Source: Sepioteuthis lessoniana
Taxonomy: Eukaryota > Mollusca > Cephalopoda > Myopsida > Loliginidae
Direction of reading: 5' to 3'
NCBI GenBank assembly: GCA_963585895.1
Contig: CAUZXS010000119.1
Location: forward strand, 102,188 to 166,187
Length of the DNA: 64,000 bases
This document shows, piece by piece, positions 10,634 through 21,380 of the stretch (the first letter of the stretch is position 1; each line of letters opens with the position of its first letter). The notes under the pieces are model-generated. The model ran no database searches, had not been told where the DNA came from, and saw nothing but the letters and a program-made list of their open reading frames with translations. The position numbers were made by a program, and so were the translations under genes.

Positions 10634-10785
10634 TTACTCATAGCTGAGAAGAGAACAAATTGATGAGGGTCTTTCCTAAGGGCATTAGAATAAAGTGAAA
10701 TGCAAAGTCCTACCTAGGATTTGAACTCTGGATTGTCAATTCTATTTCCTACAACAACCATTATACTAAGTGTGCCTCCTCACTG
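10634..10785 (-). mobile_element. SINE-A, part 2 (head)
   Basis: It resumes at CATAGCTGAGAAGAG and runs to the head: GAAATGCAAAGTCC, GGATTTGAACTCTGG (B box complement), CCTACAACAACCATTATACTAAG (A box complement). Confidence 0.75.
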
Positions 10786-10929
10786 TGGTAGTGTAAGGCC
10801 AATTACACTCCATGTTTTATAGACCTATAGTAGACAGTAAAAGGCTAATAGAATGGGAGATATATATCTGTAAAGCAGATAATTAGTAAATTGAAAAATA
10901 TAAGCTAAAAAGAAGGAAATAAGCAAAGT

Positions 10930-11244
10930 AAAGTTTAGTGGCACATCAACCATTGTAGGTTATTTAATGCCAAATCCATTTTTAAACAAATAGTTCTATT
11001 TCAAACAATTCAGTTTAGCATGAATACACACTTTAGTTCTATTTGACCCATAGATAGGATCCTATCAGGTGCTACCAAGCCAGGCCAGAGTGGACCTGGG
11101 AGGGATGACAATGAAGAAGTACTTCGTATTCCCCAAAGCTCCAGCATTACTGGAACCTCACCATCAAATTGTTTAGTGTCATATCAAGGACACTCGTTTG
11201 GGGGGGGGGGTCTTACCTCTCTGCAGAAAAGCAGTCGGTGAATT
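10930..11244 (-). mobile_element. Repeat-B, compact full copy
   Basis: The tail is GTGGCACATCAACCATTGTAGGTTATTTAATGCC. A single body unit follows (CTATTTCAAACAATTCAGTTTAGCATGAATACACAC), then a full head from TTTGACCCATAGATAGG to AAGCAGTCGGTGAATTCTGC. At about 315 bp this shows that the family can carry as little as one minisatellite unit. Confidence 0.85.
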
Positions 11245-11514
11245 CTGCTAATGAAAACCTTCAAGAAAAAAAGTTTGGAATACCATGATGAATATGCACA
11301 AGCCTGAAACTCTAACATCTAGCTCCTGCAGGAAAAAGGACATCAGAGCCAAAACTGTGATACTTTGTTACATGCAAGAAGGCAGGTCTTGTTCATGAAA
11401 TGAAAAAAGGACCAATGAAGTTTCTGAACTCATATTAATCATTTTTTATGAGAGAGTATATATGTAAACAATAGTAATTGTGATTCATAATCGTTTAAAA
11501 CTTACTTCGCTGCT

Positions 11515-11655
11515 GCTGGTCCCCTCATGGCTGAGGGGTAGAGTCTTGGATTGGCGTTTGAGTCAACCAGGTTTCGATCCCAGCTATGGGAAGTTAGTAT
11601 GTCTAGCCAGACTGATGAGTTCTGATAGAACGAAACAGATCTCTCTGTGGATGAC

Positions 11656-11689
<34 letters not shown>

Positions 11690-11690
11690 C
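11515..11690 (+). mobile_element. Distinct tRNA-derived SINE with (TG)n tail
   Basis: GGTCCCCTCATGGCTGAGGGGTAGAGTC contains a good A box (TGGCTGAGGGGTAGAG), and CAGGTTTCGATCCCAGC is a good B box about 45 bp later. The body CTAGCCAGACTGATGAGTTCTG ends in (TG)n at about 11659-11689. No other copy is seen here. Spacing and boxes suggest a Pol III promoter. The acceptor stem does not pair well enough for a functional tRNA. Confidence 0.65.
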
Positions 11691-11784
11691 ATTTATCTAA
11701 TCTTATATAACAATATTTATTCTTGGTAATAATTCTTTTGTTATCAGTTCATTTAAAAATTAGCTTGTTCTATACACTATAAAC

Positions 11785-11880
11785 AAATCACCTGTGCAGT
11801 TTATTTGCTAAGCTTTGGCTCGGTTGTCATTGCTGCCACTAGAGTTAAGTGGCAGCAATGATAAGCATTTTATGACTAGA
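11785..11880 (-). mobile_element. SINE-F-like tail with perfect hairpin
   Basis: TTTATTTGCTAAGCTTTGGCTC resembles the reverse complement of the F tail. It is followed by a 14-bp perfect inverted repeat at 11827-11861 (TCATTGCTGCCACT, 7-nt loop). Confidence 0.4.
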
Positions 11881-12481
11881 CAAACATATATGGCATAAAC
11901 AGGCAAAAAAGCAATTTTATAAGAGAGTGGCAAGTGCCAAGTTTAGATTTTTAAAATCATTAGACTACAAAGGCTCTTGAACTATTGCTCATGCTATATT
12001 GTTTGAGAACTTTTACTTCTTTGTGATGGAAAGAATAAAGAGATCAGGGTGCAACCTATCTTGTAAAATGAGAGACAATAGATTTTAACCACTCTCTTTG
12101 GCAATTCTTCAGTTTAAAAAAATAAATAAAAGACAGAGTGGATGACCAAGATTAGCAAATTTTGTTTTTCTAAGCTCACAAACTACATTAAATTCTAAAA
12201 CATCTAAAATAAACTAAATAGAGTGAAGGGCTCATAAAAAGTCAATAAATTATATATAATAGCAAGTGTTTTTGTTTTTTAAATAAAATAAAGAAAAAAG
12301 GAGAAAAAAAAAAATTGTAAAATATCTTTTCTTGGAGACAAATTTAAAGGCCAATGCCAGACAATTCCTGACACTCCTCTCAAACCAACCTTGTAATTTT
12401 CACAAAGAATGCTTCTCACTCCCACCTAAAGAAATTTGTGCTACAAAAGAAAGTATTTTCTTCCACCTTCCTCTAAACAGT
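11881..12481. other. Unassigned AT-rich stretch
   Basis: An A12 run lies near 12306. No repeat family or gene is recognised. Confidence 0.55.
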
Positions 12482-12482
12482 T

Positions 12483-12570
<88 letters not shown>

Positions 12571-12571
12571 C
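12482..12571. repeat. Compound (GT)(TA)n(CA) microsatellite
   Basis: (GT)5 is followed by about 33 TA units and (CA)7. Confidence 0.95.
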
Positions 12572-12687
12572 TAAACAGATAAGTGAAATAACAATATACT
12601 ATGAAATATCTAAGGCATGAAATATTAGATTGCCCAAAAAGGTTTTTTTAATTGTTTAAAAATCATTATTATTGTTATTAAAAAATC

Positions 12688-12724
<37 letters not shown>

Positions 12725-13340
12725 AACTTGCATGGGTTATTTCTATGACAGCATATCGGAAACAATATAGGATAAGCTCTTAGTTAAACACAAACTTTGG
12801 TTTCCTTTTGCCTCAGGAAAGCCTGGTTATTTGTACTTGCTGAATTTCCCAACTAAGCTTCAAGAGCCATTGATTTTGCAGAAGCTTAAATCATACCTAT
12901 AACTAATCCTCTACTGTCTGTCTGTCCATCCACACTACATCCGTTATTGCTTTTACAAGTACTGTTAATAGCACATTTTATATATGAAACTTCCGATGTA
13001 TTTGTCAAGTAAAATCTATCTGTAGTATCCCAGGCTCATTATTAAATATTAAAAGAATGAGTGGGAAGAGTTAAAGCTTACCAATAAACAAAGAGAGAAA
13101 TCCTTTTTAACCCAGTGGACTCAAGAGGCCAATGTTATTGCTGATATCTAAAAGGACATAAAACCAAGTGGCCTGAATTCTTGAAGGAATCCCCATTTCT
13201 ATAATGTTATTACACATTTTTCAGCTAAGGGCGCAGAGTAAAGAATCCGCAAATTTGCAGAGGCTCAGTATTCTAATGGTTAATTTTTTTTAAGTGGGGA
13301 GGGATGATGGTTACTTTAGAAATTTTAAGTAATATCTTAT
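12572..13340. other. Unassigned, with T27 run
   Basis: Poly-T spans 12691-12717. The rest has no recognised feature. Confidence 0.55.
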
Positions 13341-13344
13341 GGTA

Positions 13345-13535
13345 GTTTATGTATGTAACACAAGGTCAATTTTTAAAGTGGATTAAAGCGAGTTTGAATT
13401 CAGTTTTCTTTCTCCAAGACTGGTTGACTAACCAAGGCTAAAAAATCCAATATACTCTACAATTTACCCATAACTGTTGGGAAAGAGATGGATCGCAAAT
13501 TCTATTTCATATGATGACAATCATTACACTAAGAT
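13345..13535 (-). mobile_element. SINE-A with internal deletion
   Basis: The 3' half (ACACAAGGTCAATTTTTAAAG, CAAGACTGGTTGACTAACCAAGGC, ACCCATAACTG) jumps directly to the head (TTCTATTTCATATGATGACAATCATTACACTAAG), so the middle is missing. Confidence 0.65.
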
Positions 13536-13627
13536 CTTAATCTATGAAAATGTTAAGTGGCATTAAAACAAAAAATATTCTCTGAATAAAATTACGAAAT
13601 ACTAAAGAGGCAGAGAAAAAAAGAAAA

Positions 13628-13758
13628 TGGCTTCATATCTTTTTCAAGGGCATTAGTACAAAGTGAAATGCAAATAGCTTCGTCCTGGATTTGAACTTGG
13701 AACACCAAGTTCATTTCTTACAATGATTACTACTATGTCAAGTATACCTCTTAGATTC
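13628..13758 (-). mobile_element. SINE-A head fragment
   Basis: CAAGGGCATTAGTACAAAGTGAAATGCAAATAGC, GGATTTGAACTTGG and TCTTACAATGATTACTAC are the 5' half of SINE-A in reverse complement. Confidence 0.7.
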
Positions 13759-14043
13759 AACTAATAGCATTGCCTAATACTTGTGTCTGTACTATAGAAG
13801 ATACAGATAATATTTGGAGGCTTGATTATAGCAAGAAAATAACTTTTGTAGAGATTCAATAGGTGTGTCCCTAAACATGACACTCCCCACAAGGAATGGA
13901 AATATTTTCAACTTAAAATATTTTGGATTTCCAGCATTGAGAGAACATCATGAAAAGTCAGTACCGTTCTCATGTTACAGATAATCACAAAAATTATCTT
14001 AAAAAGAAAAAAAAATTTTTTCAATTAAAAAATTTTGTGTTGA

Positions 14044-14222
14044 GTATTCCATGAGCGTTAGCTAAAAAGTTCATAGGCTCACCAAGATACACTCATGGAA
14101 TGTGACCAAATGAGGTTCATTTTTCAATATAGTCCCCCTTGAGGTTCACACAATTCTTCCATTGTTGTAGTGCTCAGATACTTTTGGGCAAAATATCATC
14201 ATATAAGCTTTTCAGTCCACCT
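14044..14222 (+). mobile_element. MITE-E copy
   Basis: It begins GCTAAAAAGTTCATAGGCTCACC and continues ACTCATGGAATGTGACCAAATGAGG, TTTTTCAATATAGTCCCCCTTGAGG. It ends AAGCTTTTCAGTCCAC, the complement of the start, so the ends form imperfect terminal inverted repeats. The shared core with four other copies looks like the 5' non-coding part of a mariner element. Confidence 0.7.
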
Positions 14223-14315
14223 GTGTAAAGTTAGAAATAAAATTTCAAACCATTTGAAGCATCTTTCATTAACTAAACGAGTCAGAACATACTCTTGATC
14301 AACTTCATTAGTGCA

Positions 14316-15363
14316 ATCATCATCATGTTGTACCACCAGCACGGATCTCCCTGACTCTTGCCAACCATCTATTGTCCATCACTCCGGTCTTCAAGGATAC
14401 ATCATGTATCAGCACAGAGCTGTTATATATAGGTTCTAGTTGGTTGTCCTGCCTTTGCTCGTCCATGTGAAGGGGTCCACAAGACTATCTTGCTTATGAA
14501 TTTGTCCCCACTTCTCCAGCAGTGTCCTGCATGTCTGGCTTGTCTAACTTTGATAGTTTTTGTGATGGATGGTAGGTGGCTGTACAGCTGCTGCTTTGTC
14601 ACATGCTGCCTCCAGGACTTATTCAATATTACTCTTGTGTAATTGCCATCAAGCTTTTTCTCAAGACATTTAGTTAGCATCCATGTAATGCATCCATATA
14701 GCAGTATCGACATGACCGCTGCTTGGAAAAAACTGTTTTATTGTTTGGTCAGATCTGACTTCCATATGACCGATAACCTATCAATAGCTGTTCATGCCTT
14801 TACTAGTTGCATGTTGATGTGACACTGCTTCCTAGGTAGGTGAACTTGTTCACTAGTTTCAGAGAACTACCATTCAATGTGAAGATGTCGCTTCTTTGAT
14901 TAAAGCATTCGTATTCCGTCTTGTCTGCATTGACATGGAGGCCTATGCCAGCAGCTGTTCATTTCAGACTATGTAGCAAGGTTTCGGCTTGGACGGGTGT
15001 ATTTGCCAGAAGCGCTATGTCATCAGCATAGTCAGTGTCCATAATTATTCTGCTTCTTTCCTTTGCCAGCTTGAAGCCGTTATCTTTCATTTTATCAATA
15101 GACATTCTAAGCATGTAGTCTAGGCAGATGATAAAGAGGTATGGGGCTAATGTATCTCCTTTCAACACTCCTGCTACAATGTCAAAGTAGCCTGTGTCTC
15201 CATCCGGGGAGTGGACTTTTACTTTTGTGTTTTTATATAGAATCATTATGGCTGCGATGGTTTCTTTGGGTAAGCCAGAGGCGAGTAGTATTTGCTCCAT
15301 CTTCCCTCTGTGTATGGATTCAAAGGCCTAGGAGAAGTCGATGAATAACATTGTAGCCTCTAG
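14316..15363 (-). pseudogene. RTE-like LINE, reverse transcriptase remnant
   Basis: This is the longest RTE copy here and is read on the minus strand. The open stretch at 14959-15300 (113 residues) holds conserved reverse-transcriptase blocks: GVLKGDTLAPYLF at about residues 44-56, and the catalytic YADD box at 91-94 followed by IALLAN. A second stretch at 14423-14713 carries the downstream SILLYGC...LDGNYTR...RHAGHCWRS...WTPSHGRA region typical of this LINE. Frame breaks between them (14714-14958) make it a pseudogene. The element lacks the endonuclease and upstream RT, so it is 5' truncated. The minus-strand 3' end is an ATGATGATGAT tail at 14316, a habit of RTE-clade elements. In life the protein copies LINE RNA into a nicked target. 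Clade assignment is by motif and tail only. Confidence 0.8.
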
Positions 15364-16305
15364 GTTTTTTTTTGCACATACACCTAAAATTCAACAGTTA
15401 GTCAAAACTTGTGATGTTGTGGATTGATTTTTTTTTTCAGAGAAATTGATCAATCGATTTGTACAATAGGAGGATGCTACCTAAGAGAACCTCAGTCTAT
15501 GACAATAAGAATGCTCTCATTTAGAAAAGTAAAAGATTCTAATTAGCATTTGGATTATTGCAAAAATTTAGATGATTAAAAAACATTTAGCACAAATGCA
15601 GACTGCTAGAAAACAAAGATACAAATTGGACAATAAATTGTTTTATTCTCCAAGAGTATTGCTCACTATAATGTGCTATTTTTACTAAGTTACATCATCA
15701 CTCTCACACACATAAGAATATATAGTTATAAAAACTATTTCATCTGTATATAAAGAAAAGAAAAAAAAGCTACTTATGTCCCATCAAAGTTGTTACATAT
15801 ATAGGACAGAGGTAGAAATATTTTTCCAAATTAATGTAGCATTAATCTAACCAACAGAAAACAGCAATGTTTGCTTTTGATATAATTAAATTTTGCATTG
15901 AGAATAGAGAACAAACAATATAAAGGTGTAATTAGATTTTTTATGCTCATCCGGTAATATCAAAGGTTTTGCAATTTGACAGGAATTCTTCAATTGATAT
16001 CACTCCATATGCCAATTCAACAGCTTTTAGGCAAAACTTATAACCATATTTTTCAGCTTCTGACCTCTCAGGGTGTGGCATAAGATCAAGTTGACTTCAA
16101 AGACTCCTAGTACAGGTGAAGGGAGCAAAAAGAAAAAAATTATATATATATCAGCTCCATTTCTTTTTATAGGCACTTAAACAGCAAGGTTTAGCGTAAT
16201 GCAAAAGGTGCTTTTGAAAGGGGAAGAATAAAACAGTTCCCTATGACCAAACAATTATTCCTGGTAGAAGATTGTAGATCTTATCTACGACAATGTAGAA
16301 GGCCC
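15364..16305. other. Mostly unassigned, includes repeat-G piece
   Basis: GATTCTAATTAGCATTTGG...GATGATTAAAAAACATTTAGCACAAATGCAGA at 15528-15620 matches the 3' part of repeat-G (58043, 50960, 60319). The remainder has no recognised feature. Confidence 0.5.
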
Positions 16306-16588
16306 TTGTGGTATGATGGTCATCATCATAGGAAATGGGAACAGCAACTTTAGTTCAAATCCTGGATAAGGCTGTCTGCATTTCACATAGCACTAATACC
16401 CTTGGGATAGGTTCTTCCCTCTCCAACTATGGGTAAATAGTAAGAGCAGACTGAACTCTTTAACCATGGTATGGCAACTGGTTGAGGAAAAGAAAAACTG
16501 TATTCAAACCTGTTAAATTCTGCTTTAAAAAATTGACCTTGTGTCACATCCTGCTCATGTGAAGGGGTTGGATAAATACATACCTGTG
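16306..16588 (+). mobile_element. SINE-A, full length
   Basis: The head is GTGGTATGATGGTCATCATCATAGG with B box AGTTCAAATCCTGG. The body is complete and ends CACATCCTGCTCATGTGAAGGGGTTGGATAAATACATACC. Confidence 0.85.
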
Positions 16589-16879
16589 ACAATGTAGAAC
16601 TTATGTTAGAGAAAAGAAAAAGTCAATTTATTCTGACAACTAGCTTTAATAAAAGTACCTTATCAATCAATAAGTCAGTGGTTAATATAAAAACTTAAAT
16701 TAAGTGCATCCAGAAAACAATATGGTGACAGGTTATATGGTAGTAATAACCTCAGAGAGAGAGAGGAGGAAAAAAACGATTATATATCTTGTTATTTTAA
16801 AGCTATCTTTTTATAGTCTAGCTTTTAATGCAGTGCTATTCAGTACAACCTTCCTTAGTCAGCTACTGTATATGTCCAA
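16589..16879. other. Unassigned spacer
   Basis: This is AT-rich sequence with an (AG)-like patch near 16751. An open frame runs across it into the next SINE-A, so it is not a gene. Confidence 0.5.
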
Positions 16880-17180
16880 GGGAGGTGTGTTTAGAATAAT
16901 GGTTATCACAGGGGAAAAAAAACAACAACTCAAGTTCAAATCCTGGACAAGTCTGTTTGCATTTCACTTCATGATAATGCCCTTGGACAAAGGCATGACT
17001 CCACCTATTCTCTCCCACCACCTTATATGGGTAAATAGTATTGCAAACTGGGTTCTTTAGCCTTGGTACCACAACTAGTCTAGAAGGAAAGCTCTGAATT
17101 CAAGCCAGCTTTGCTCTGCTCAAAAATCGATCTCGTGTCATATCTTGACAGAGGCAGAGGAGTCAGGTAAATACATATTT
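16880..17180 (+). mobile_element. SINE-A, diverged
   Basis: GGGAGGTGTGTTTAGAATAATGGTTATC, B box AAGTTCAAATCCTGGAC, TATGGGTAAATAGTA, CATATCTTGACAGAGGCAGAGGAGTCAGGTAAATACATA. Confidence 0.8.
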
Positions 17181-18187
17181 TACACCTCTTCCAAACTTTA
17201 AGGAATCTAATCCCTTAGTTATGTAGAAAAATTCCAGAGGCCAATTTCAGGACTGAATTTTAATGGCAGGGAGAGTTACATAATTTCCACTGTATCTAGA
17301 TAAATCAAACAGTAATACAACTTATGAAATTTTTAGATGAAATATTTTTGTTATTATTTCATTATTACTGTAATTTGTCATGTATAATTTGCACCACTAA
17401 ATTTCAGTTACAAAATTCTGGGGGGGGGGTCTCATATAACATACACATTGACTTTTTTTTTGGAATTTGTAGCAAATAAATTTAACATTTGTTCAAAATT
17501 ATATCTGGTTTGTATCAACAAAAATAAGAATTTATATTGTTTGAATGTTTTGAAACACAAAATTTAAACTGTATTTAGAACTAAGATATGTTCATACAAA
17601 AATATCAACTTTTAGTAAAAAAAATTTTCATAATAGAAGAAACAAATTATAATCAAATATACATTCCAATGGATATTTCTCAGTTGTGATATAAAAACAA
17701 ATATTTGATACATATTAGTTAGTTTGGACCATAGATATAATTTACTTTTGGTCATACCATCCGAAATCTGGCCACTCACACAGCTGTTGAAAAAAAAGTT
17801 AATATTTAGTTCTTGTGTATAATACACACCTAATTCTTAGGCTGAAAAATCTGGAAAATAGTGCACCTTATACACAAATAACTTTGGTAATTTTATACAA
17901 TTTTATTGCTTATTAGTAAAATATAGAATCCCAAAGTGTAAAATGAAAGTTTAAGTCATATATAAAGCAACTTTATTCCTGATAATCCCAGGTCACATAT
18001 GACACAAAGATTGCTATCAAAATTTTCTTTAAATAAAGCTAACAGTTTTATTAGATTCCAGCAGAAAGTAATAAGTCATAATGAATTATCATTATATAAA
18101 TATGGTTACAGCTATCTTGTGACTCGTATGAATTAATAATATCGAAGGAGATAAAAGTCTGAATTTACCTAAACCCTTCACCATGGA
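17181..18187. other. Unassigned AT-rich stretch
   Basis: A G9 run lies at 17420-17428. No family or gene is recognised. Confidence 0.55.
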
Positions 18188-18425
18188 CACAAAGTGACAC
18201 AAGGTCAATTTTTAAACAAAGTAAAGCCAGTTTAAATTCAGAGTTTTCCTTCTACAAGACTGGTTGCCTAACTAAGGCTAAAGAACTCACTTTATCCTAC
18301 TACTTACACATAGCTGGAGAAGAACAGTAGAATCCATGCCTTTCCCTAGAGCATTAGTGTGATGTGAAATGCAAACAGCCTCTTCCAGGATTAGAACTCT
18401 GGTTGTATTTCCTACAAAAATAACT
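18188..18425 (-). mobile_element. SINE-A
   Basis: GTGACACAAGGTCAATTTTTAAAC, TTCCTTCTACAAGACTGGTTGCC, CACATAGCTGGAGAAG, ATGTGAAATGCAAACAGCCTC and TTTCCTACAAAAATAA are in reverse-complement order. Confidence 0.8.
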
Positions 18426-19520
18426 TACTATAAATACAAGTCTCATTTATTTTTCAAAAATCATTTATTCATTGTAACTTTTTATCCTTAGACCATATTT
18501 TTCTTAGTTGTAGTCTATTAAGTAGGAGAAAAATCAGTTACAAATCAATCTTTCTCCATTGTGATCTTTCAAGTCCTTATATGTGAACAGAAAAGGATAA
18601 AAAAATTAATTCAAGGTACCTCTGCCAAGAAATAAGTACCTTATTTTCTGATCAGAGTGTTTATTGAGTGAAGAAAGAGAAAAATCTTTCAAAGCACAGA
18701 TAAGAATTATTATTCTTTTTTTTTTCTTTTTTTTTAAATTATGTATGCATCACATAAAAGAATTTAGAGTACCACCTTTCCTTTTTTTTACATTTTTTTT
18801 TTTTTTTTTTTTTTTTTTAATGTTCTTTAATATCTCATCGATGCACTTTATTTAAAACTCAACTGCACTGATACTCTTAAAAGGAAAGAAAAAGAAAAAC
18901 ATGAAAAGACATAAATCCTAATAAATGACAGTGACAAATCTATGACAGTAAAGAAGTCTACATTTTTTAAAGAGGAGTGGGGGGCTCTGATCATGTGACC
19001 ACCTAACTGCAATTCACTTAAGATAAAAGTGAAAATGAGGAAAGAGGCAAAATCAAGATAAAAAACAAAAAACAATTTAGCTTTCTTGCCCTCATTTGAT
19101 CTTAACACTCTTGGAAAGCATTAAAGTCATTAACAAATGATACTTAAAAGATTAAATTATTCTTCAATTCTTAAATCAATTTATCATTATTATAATTAAA
19201 AAGAAAAAAAAAAAGTTGATATCAGTTGTTTACACCACTATAAAGATACAAGATAAACACAAAGTTAATTTGAATGATTCACTAATCGAGTTTTTTTTTT
19301 TGTTTTTTTTTGGTGGGTGGGGATAGCCTGTTGGTTCAGGTTGAAAAGCATTTTATGTATAAGCTCAGAGGATTATTCTCAATTCAATATCAATGGAACT
19401 AATTTAATACCATTTCAGCCTGCTGCCACTAAAGACAGAGCCATTAAAAATAAATAAATTGAAAAAATAAATAAACACAAAATTTGGATGGATCACATGC
19501 TGTCTTGTGAGATCTATTCA

Positions 19521-19565
<45 letters not shown>

Positions 19566-19704
19566 TTTTTTTTAAATAAAATAAAACACACACACACGAC
19601 ACTATGCAGGATACTGAAGTCACAGACATTGAAAAATGAACAGTTTCAAAAGTTAACAATATATGATTACCAGATTGTTGCCCGTCATCAAAGCTGTTTT
19701 TATA
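18426..19704. other. Unassigned, homopolymer-rich
   Basis: It contains poly-T at about 18717-18735 and 18790-18818, A12 near 19200, mixed T at 19291-19310, and an A38 run followed by T13 (19524-19573) that could fold on itself. Open frames here are low-complexity Phe or Lys runs. Confidence 0.6.
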
Positions 19705-20070
19705 TTGATTGATTTTAACAGTATGTCAACCTGTCAATTATTTTATGCCCAGAAGTTAAGAAATTGCATTCATTGTACATTCATATTTACCTTTTTTGTG
19801 TAATTGTTCAAGATTTTTTTTTTTTTTTTTTTACCCACAGTTATTTGATATCAAGTATTCCTATCTAATAAAAGTAATTTGCACACAGTTGCATCATTTC
19901 AGTTAGTCCTATCTTATACAAATAATTATATGGTTTTAAGTAATTATTTCTATTTAATAATAGTCATTTGCACAGTTACATAGGTTCAAGTGACCAATAA
20001 TAATAATTCTTCATAAACAACTGGAAGTAAATATTATTATGCCATCAAGTATTCCTATCAAATACAATTT
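19705..20070 (-). mobile_element. Repeat-B, part 1 (tail and body)
   Basis: The tail variant TTTTAACAGTATGTCAACCTGTC...TTTTATGCCCAGAAG is followed by body units (GATATCAAGTATTCCTATCTAATAAAAGTAATTTGCACACAG). It is cut at about 20070 by SINE-C and resumes at 20547. Confidence 0.75.
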
Positions 20071-20261
20071 GGTTTGGTTTCTTTCTTTAATGGCCTATCA
20101 ATCTTCATGGGTAATTTAATACCAAAGCCAATCTTGTAGAGGAACAGTAAATGGTACTATTTAACCCATACTTGGGTTAAATAGTACCATTTACATCCCT
20201 TTCCCAAGGGTATTAGTCCAAAAGTGAATGCAATAGAATGACTGGAGTTTGAACAATAGGC
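20071..20261 (-). mobile_element. SINE-C, part 1, nested in repeat-B
   Basis: GGTTTGGTTTC, TTAATGGCCTATCAATC and TAATACCAAAGCC mark the tail. The body contains the 22-bp perfect palindrome described separately. It is split by SINE-D near 20262. Confidence 0.75.
20147..20194. repeat. Perfect 22-bp inverted repeat, 4-nt loop
   Basis: The arms 20147-20168 and 20173-20194 are exact complements around TACT. The left arm is normal SINE-C body (ATGGTACTATTTAACCCA). The right arm replaces the usual TGGGAGGATAAGGGGG, so it is a local inverted duplication. Confidence 0.9.
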
Positions 20262-20507
20262 CTAATAAGTAGGGGGTTTGCCAATAGTCCAGATGACCAG
20301 GGCTCAATCCCAGGTCAAGTCATACCATTGACTCAAAAAGAGGTACTTGATGCCACCTTGTTTAATGCTCAACATTAAAAGGTAAGGATCAAGGGTAAAG
20401 TGGAGCAATACAGGGAATGAAATAGTGCCCTCCCCTACACCTCAGTGTAGTAGCTATTGAAAAGGGAGCCTTCGTGTCACTCTTGACTAAGGTCACCAAC
20501 TTTACTT
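20262..20507 (+). mobile_element. SINE-D nested in SINE-C
   Basis: GTTTGCCAATAGTCCAGATGACC, B box GGGCTCAATCCCAGG, CCACCTTGTTTAATGCTCAAC, CACCTCAGTGTAGTAGCTATTGAAAAGGG, ending AAGGTCACCAACTTTACTT. It is complete and is the third level of the nest. Confidence 0.8.
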
Positions 20508-20546
20508 ACAATGACGTTGCGGCCACTATGTCATAAGGATCCCTCT
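20508..20546 (-). mobile_element. SINE-C, part 2 (head end)
   Basis: CAATGACGTTGCGGCCACTATGTCATAAGGATCCC corresponds to the C head end (..TTTAGCCATTATGCCACAAGGATCCC), diverged. Confidence 0.6.
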
Positions 20547-20790
20547 CCATTGAATACAAATAATTTTTCAACATCTATTGACCCATAGATAAGACCCTAA
20601 CCTCCAAAACAGAGTGGATCTAGGAGCAATGAAGGAGTTCTCCAACTCTGCAGAATGCCAGAACTGAAGCTTCACTGTCAGATGCAGTTTTAGTGTCATA
20701 ATCAGGACACCCTTTTTTAGAGGGAGTCTTAATTCTCTACAAGGGATACAGCCAGCATATTATAAGCACCGCCAACAGGGTAAACAAATG
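20547..20790 (-). mobile_element. Repeat-B, part 2 (head)
   Basis: The last body unit TTGAATACAAATAATTTTTCAACATC leads into the head: GACCCATAGATAAGACCCTAACC, CAGAACTGAAGCTTCACTGTCAG, ATACAGCCAGCATATTATAAGC. Confidence 0.75.
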
Positions 20791-20917
20791 AACTGTTTTA
20801 AAAGTATACACTAAATGATCACCAGACTATTGCCTTTTGTTTTAATATTAGGAATATACTTTTTTCTTTTTATGATGAATAAAATTCCTTTAGCTGAGAA
20901 ATAGCAAATTTGTGTAT

Positions 20918-21091
20918 GAGAGGTGGCTAAAATAGGTTCACCAAGAAACTCTCATGGAATGCAACCAAATGAGGTTTATTTTTCAACAGTTCCCCTTATT
21001 GTCCACACACTTCTATCGATATTGCAGTGCTTGGGTCGTATTGGTCAAAAAGTCATCAACAGCAGATATGACATGAACTTTTCAGCCTACT
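20918..21091 (+). mobile_element. MITE-E copy
   Basis: GGTGGCTAAAATAGGTTCACC, CTCTCATGGAATGCAACCAAATGAGG, TTTTTCAACAGTTCCCC, ending ATATGACATGAACTTTTCAGCCTAC. Confidence 0.7.
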
Positions 21092-21140
21092 GTTTTCATT
21101 ATATAAAATACTTAAAATTTTACTATTTCACTTAATACTG

Positions 21141-21380
21141 TGTTGTATAGTGGCTCATACTACATTACTTCCGGTATCGCGGATATATAAAAGATGCTGT
21201 GTCTTGAAAAGCTAGACGGAAGCAACACAGAAGAGCTCTAAAGGACATCGGTCAGTAGAAAACCAACTTCAGTCGTAACACCCACAGCGAGAGACTTCTA
21301 ATATTAGTCAAACTGTACCACTTGAGTTAATAAATAATTAACTGTTTCACTGTGTATCGGTTCCTTACCATGATACAGCA
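21141..21380 (+). mobile_element. Candidate solo LTR
   Basis: It starts TGTTGTAT and ends ATACAGCA, short inverted ends in TG...CA form. A TATA-like GGATATATAAAAG (about 21179) and an AATAAATAATT polyadenylation-like site (about 21329) are in LTR order. The flanks TACTG (21136-21140) and TATTG (21381-21385) could be a 5-bp target duplication with one mismatch. There is no second LTR or internal region. Confidence 0.5.

Noticed and set aside
18848-19108. 86-codon hydrophobic open frame on the minus strand
   Set aside because: Phe/Ser/Leu richness follows from T-rich DNA, and no signal beyond composition is present.
21179-21195. TATA box of a host promoter
   Set aside because: It lies inside a unit with LTR-like ends and poly-A-like signal, so an LTR promoter is the simpler reading, and no downstream gene is seen.
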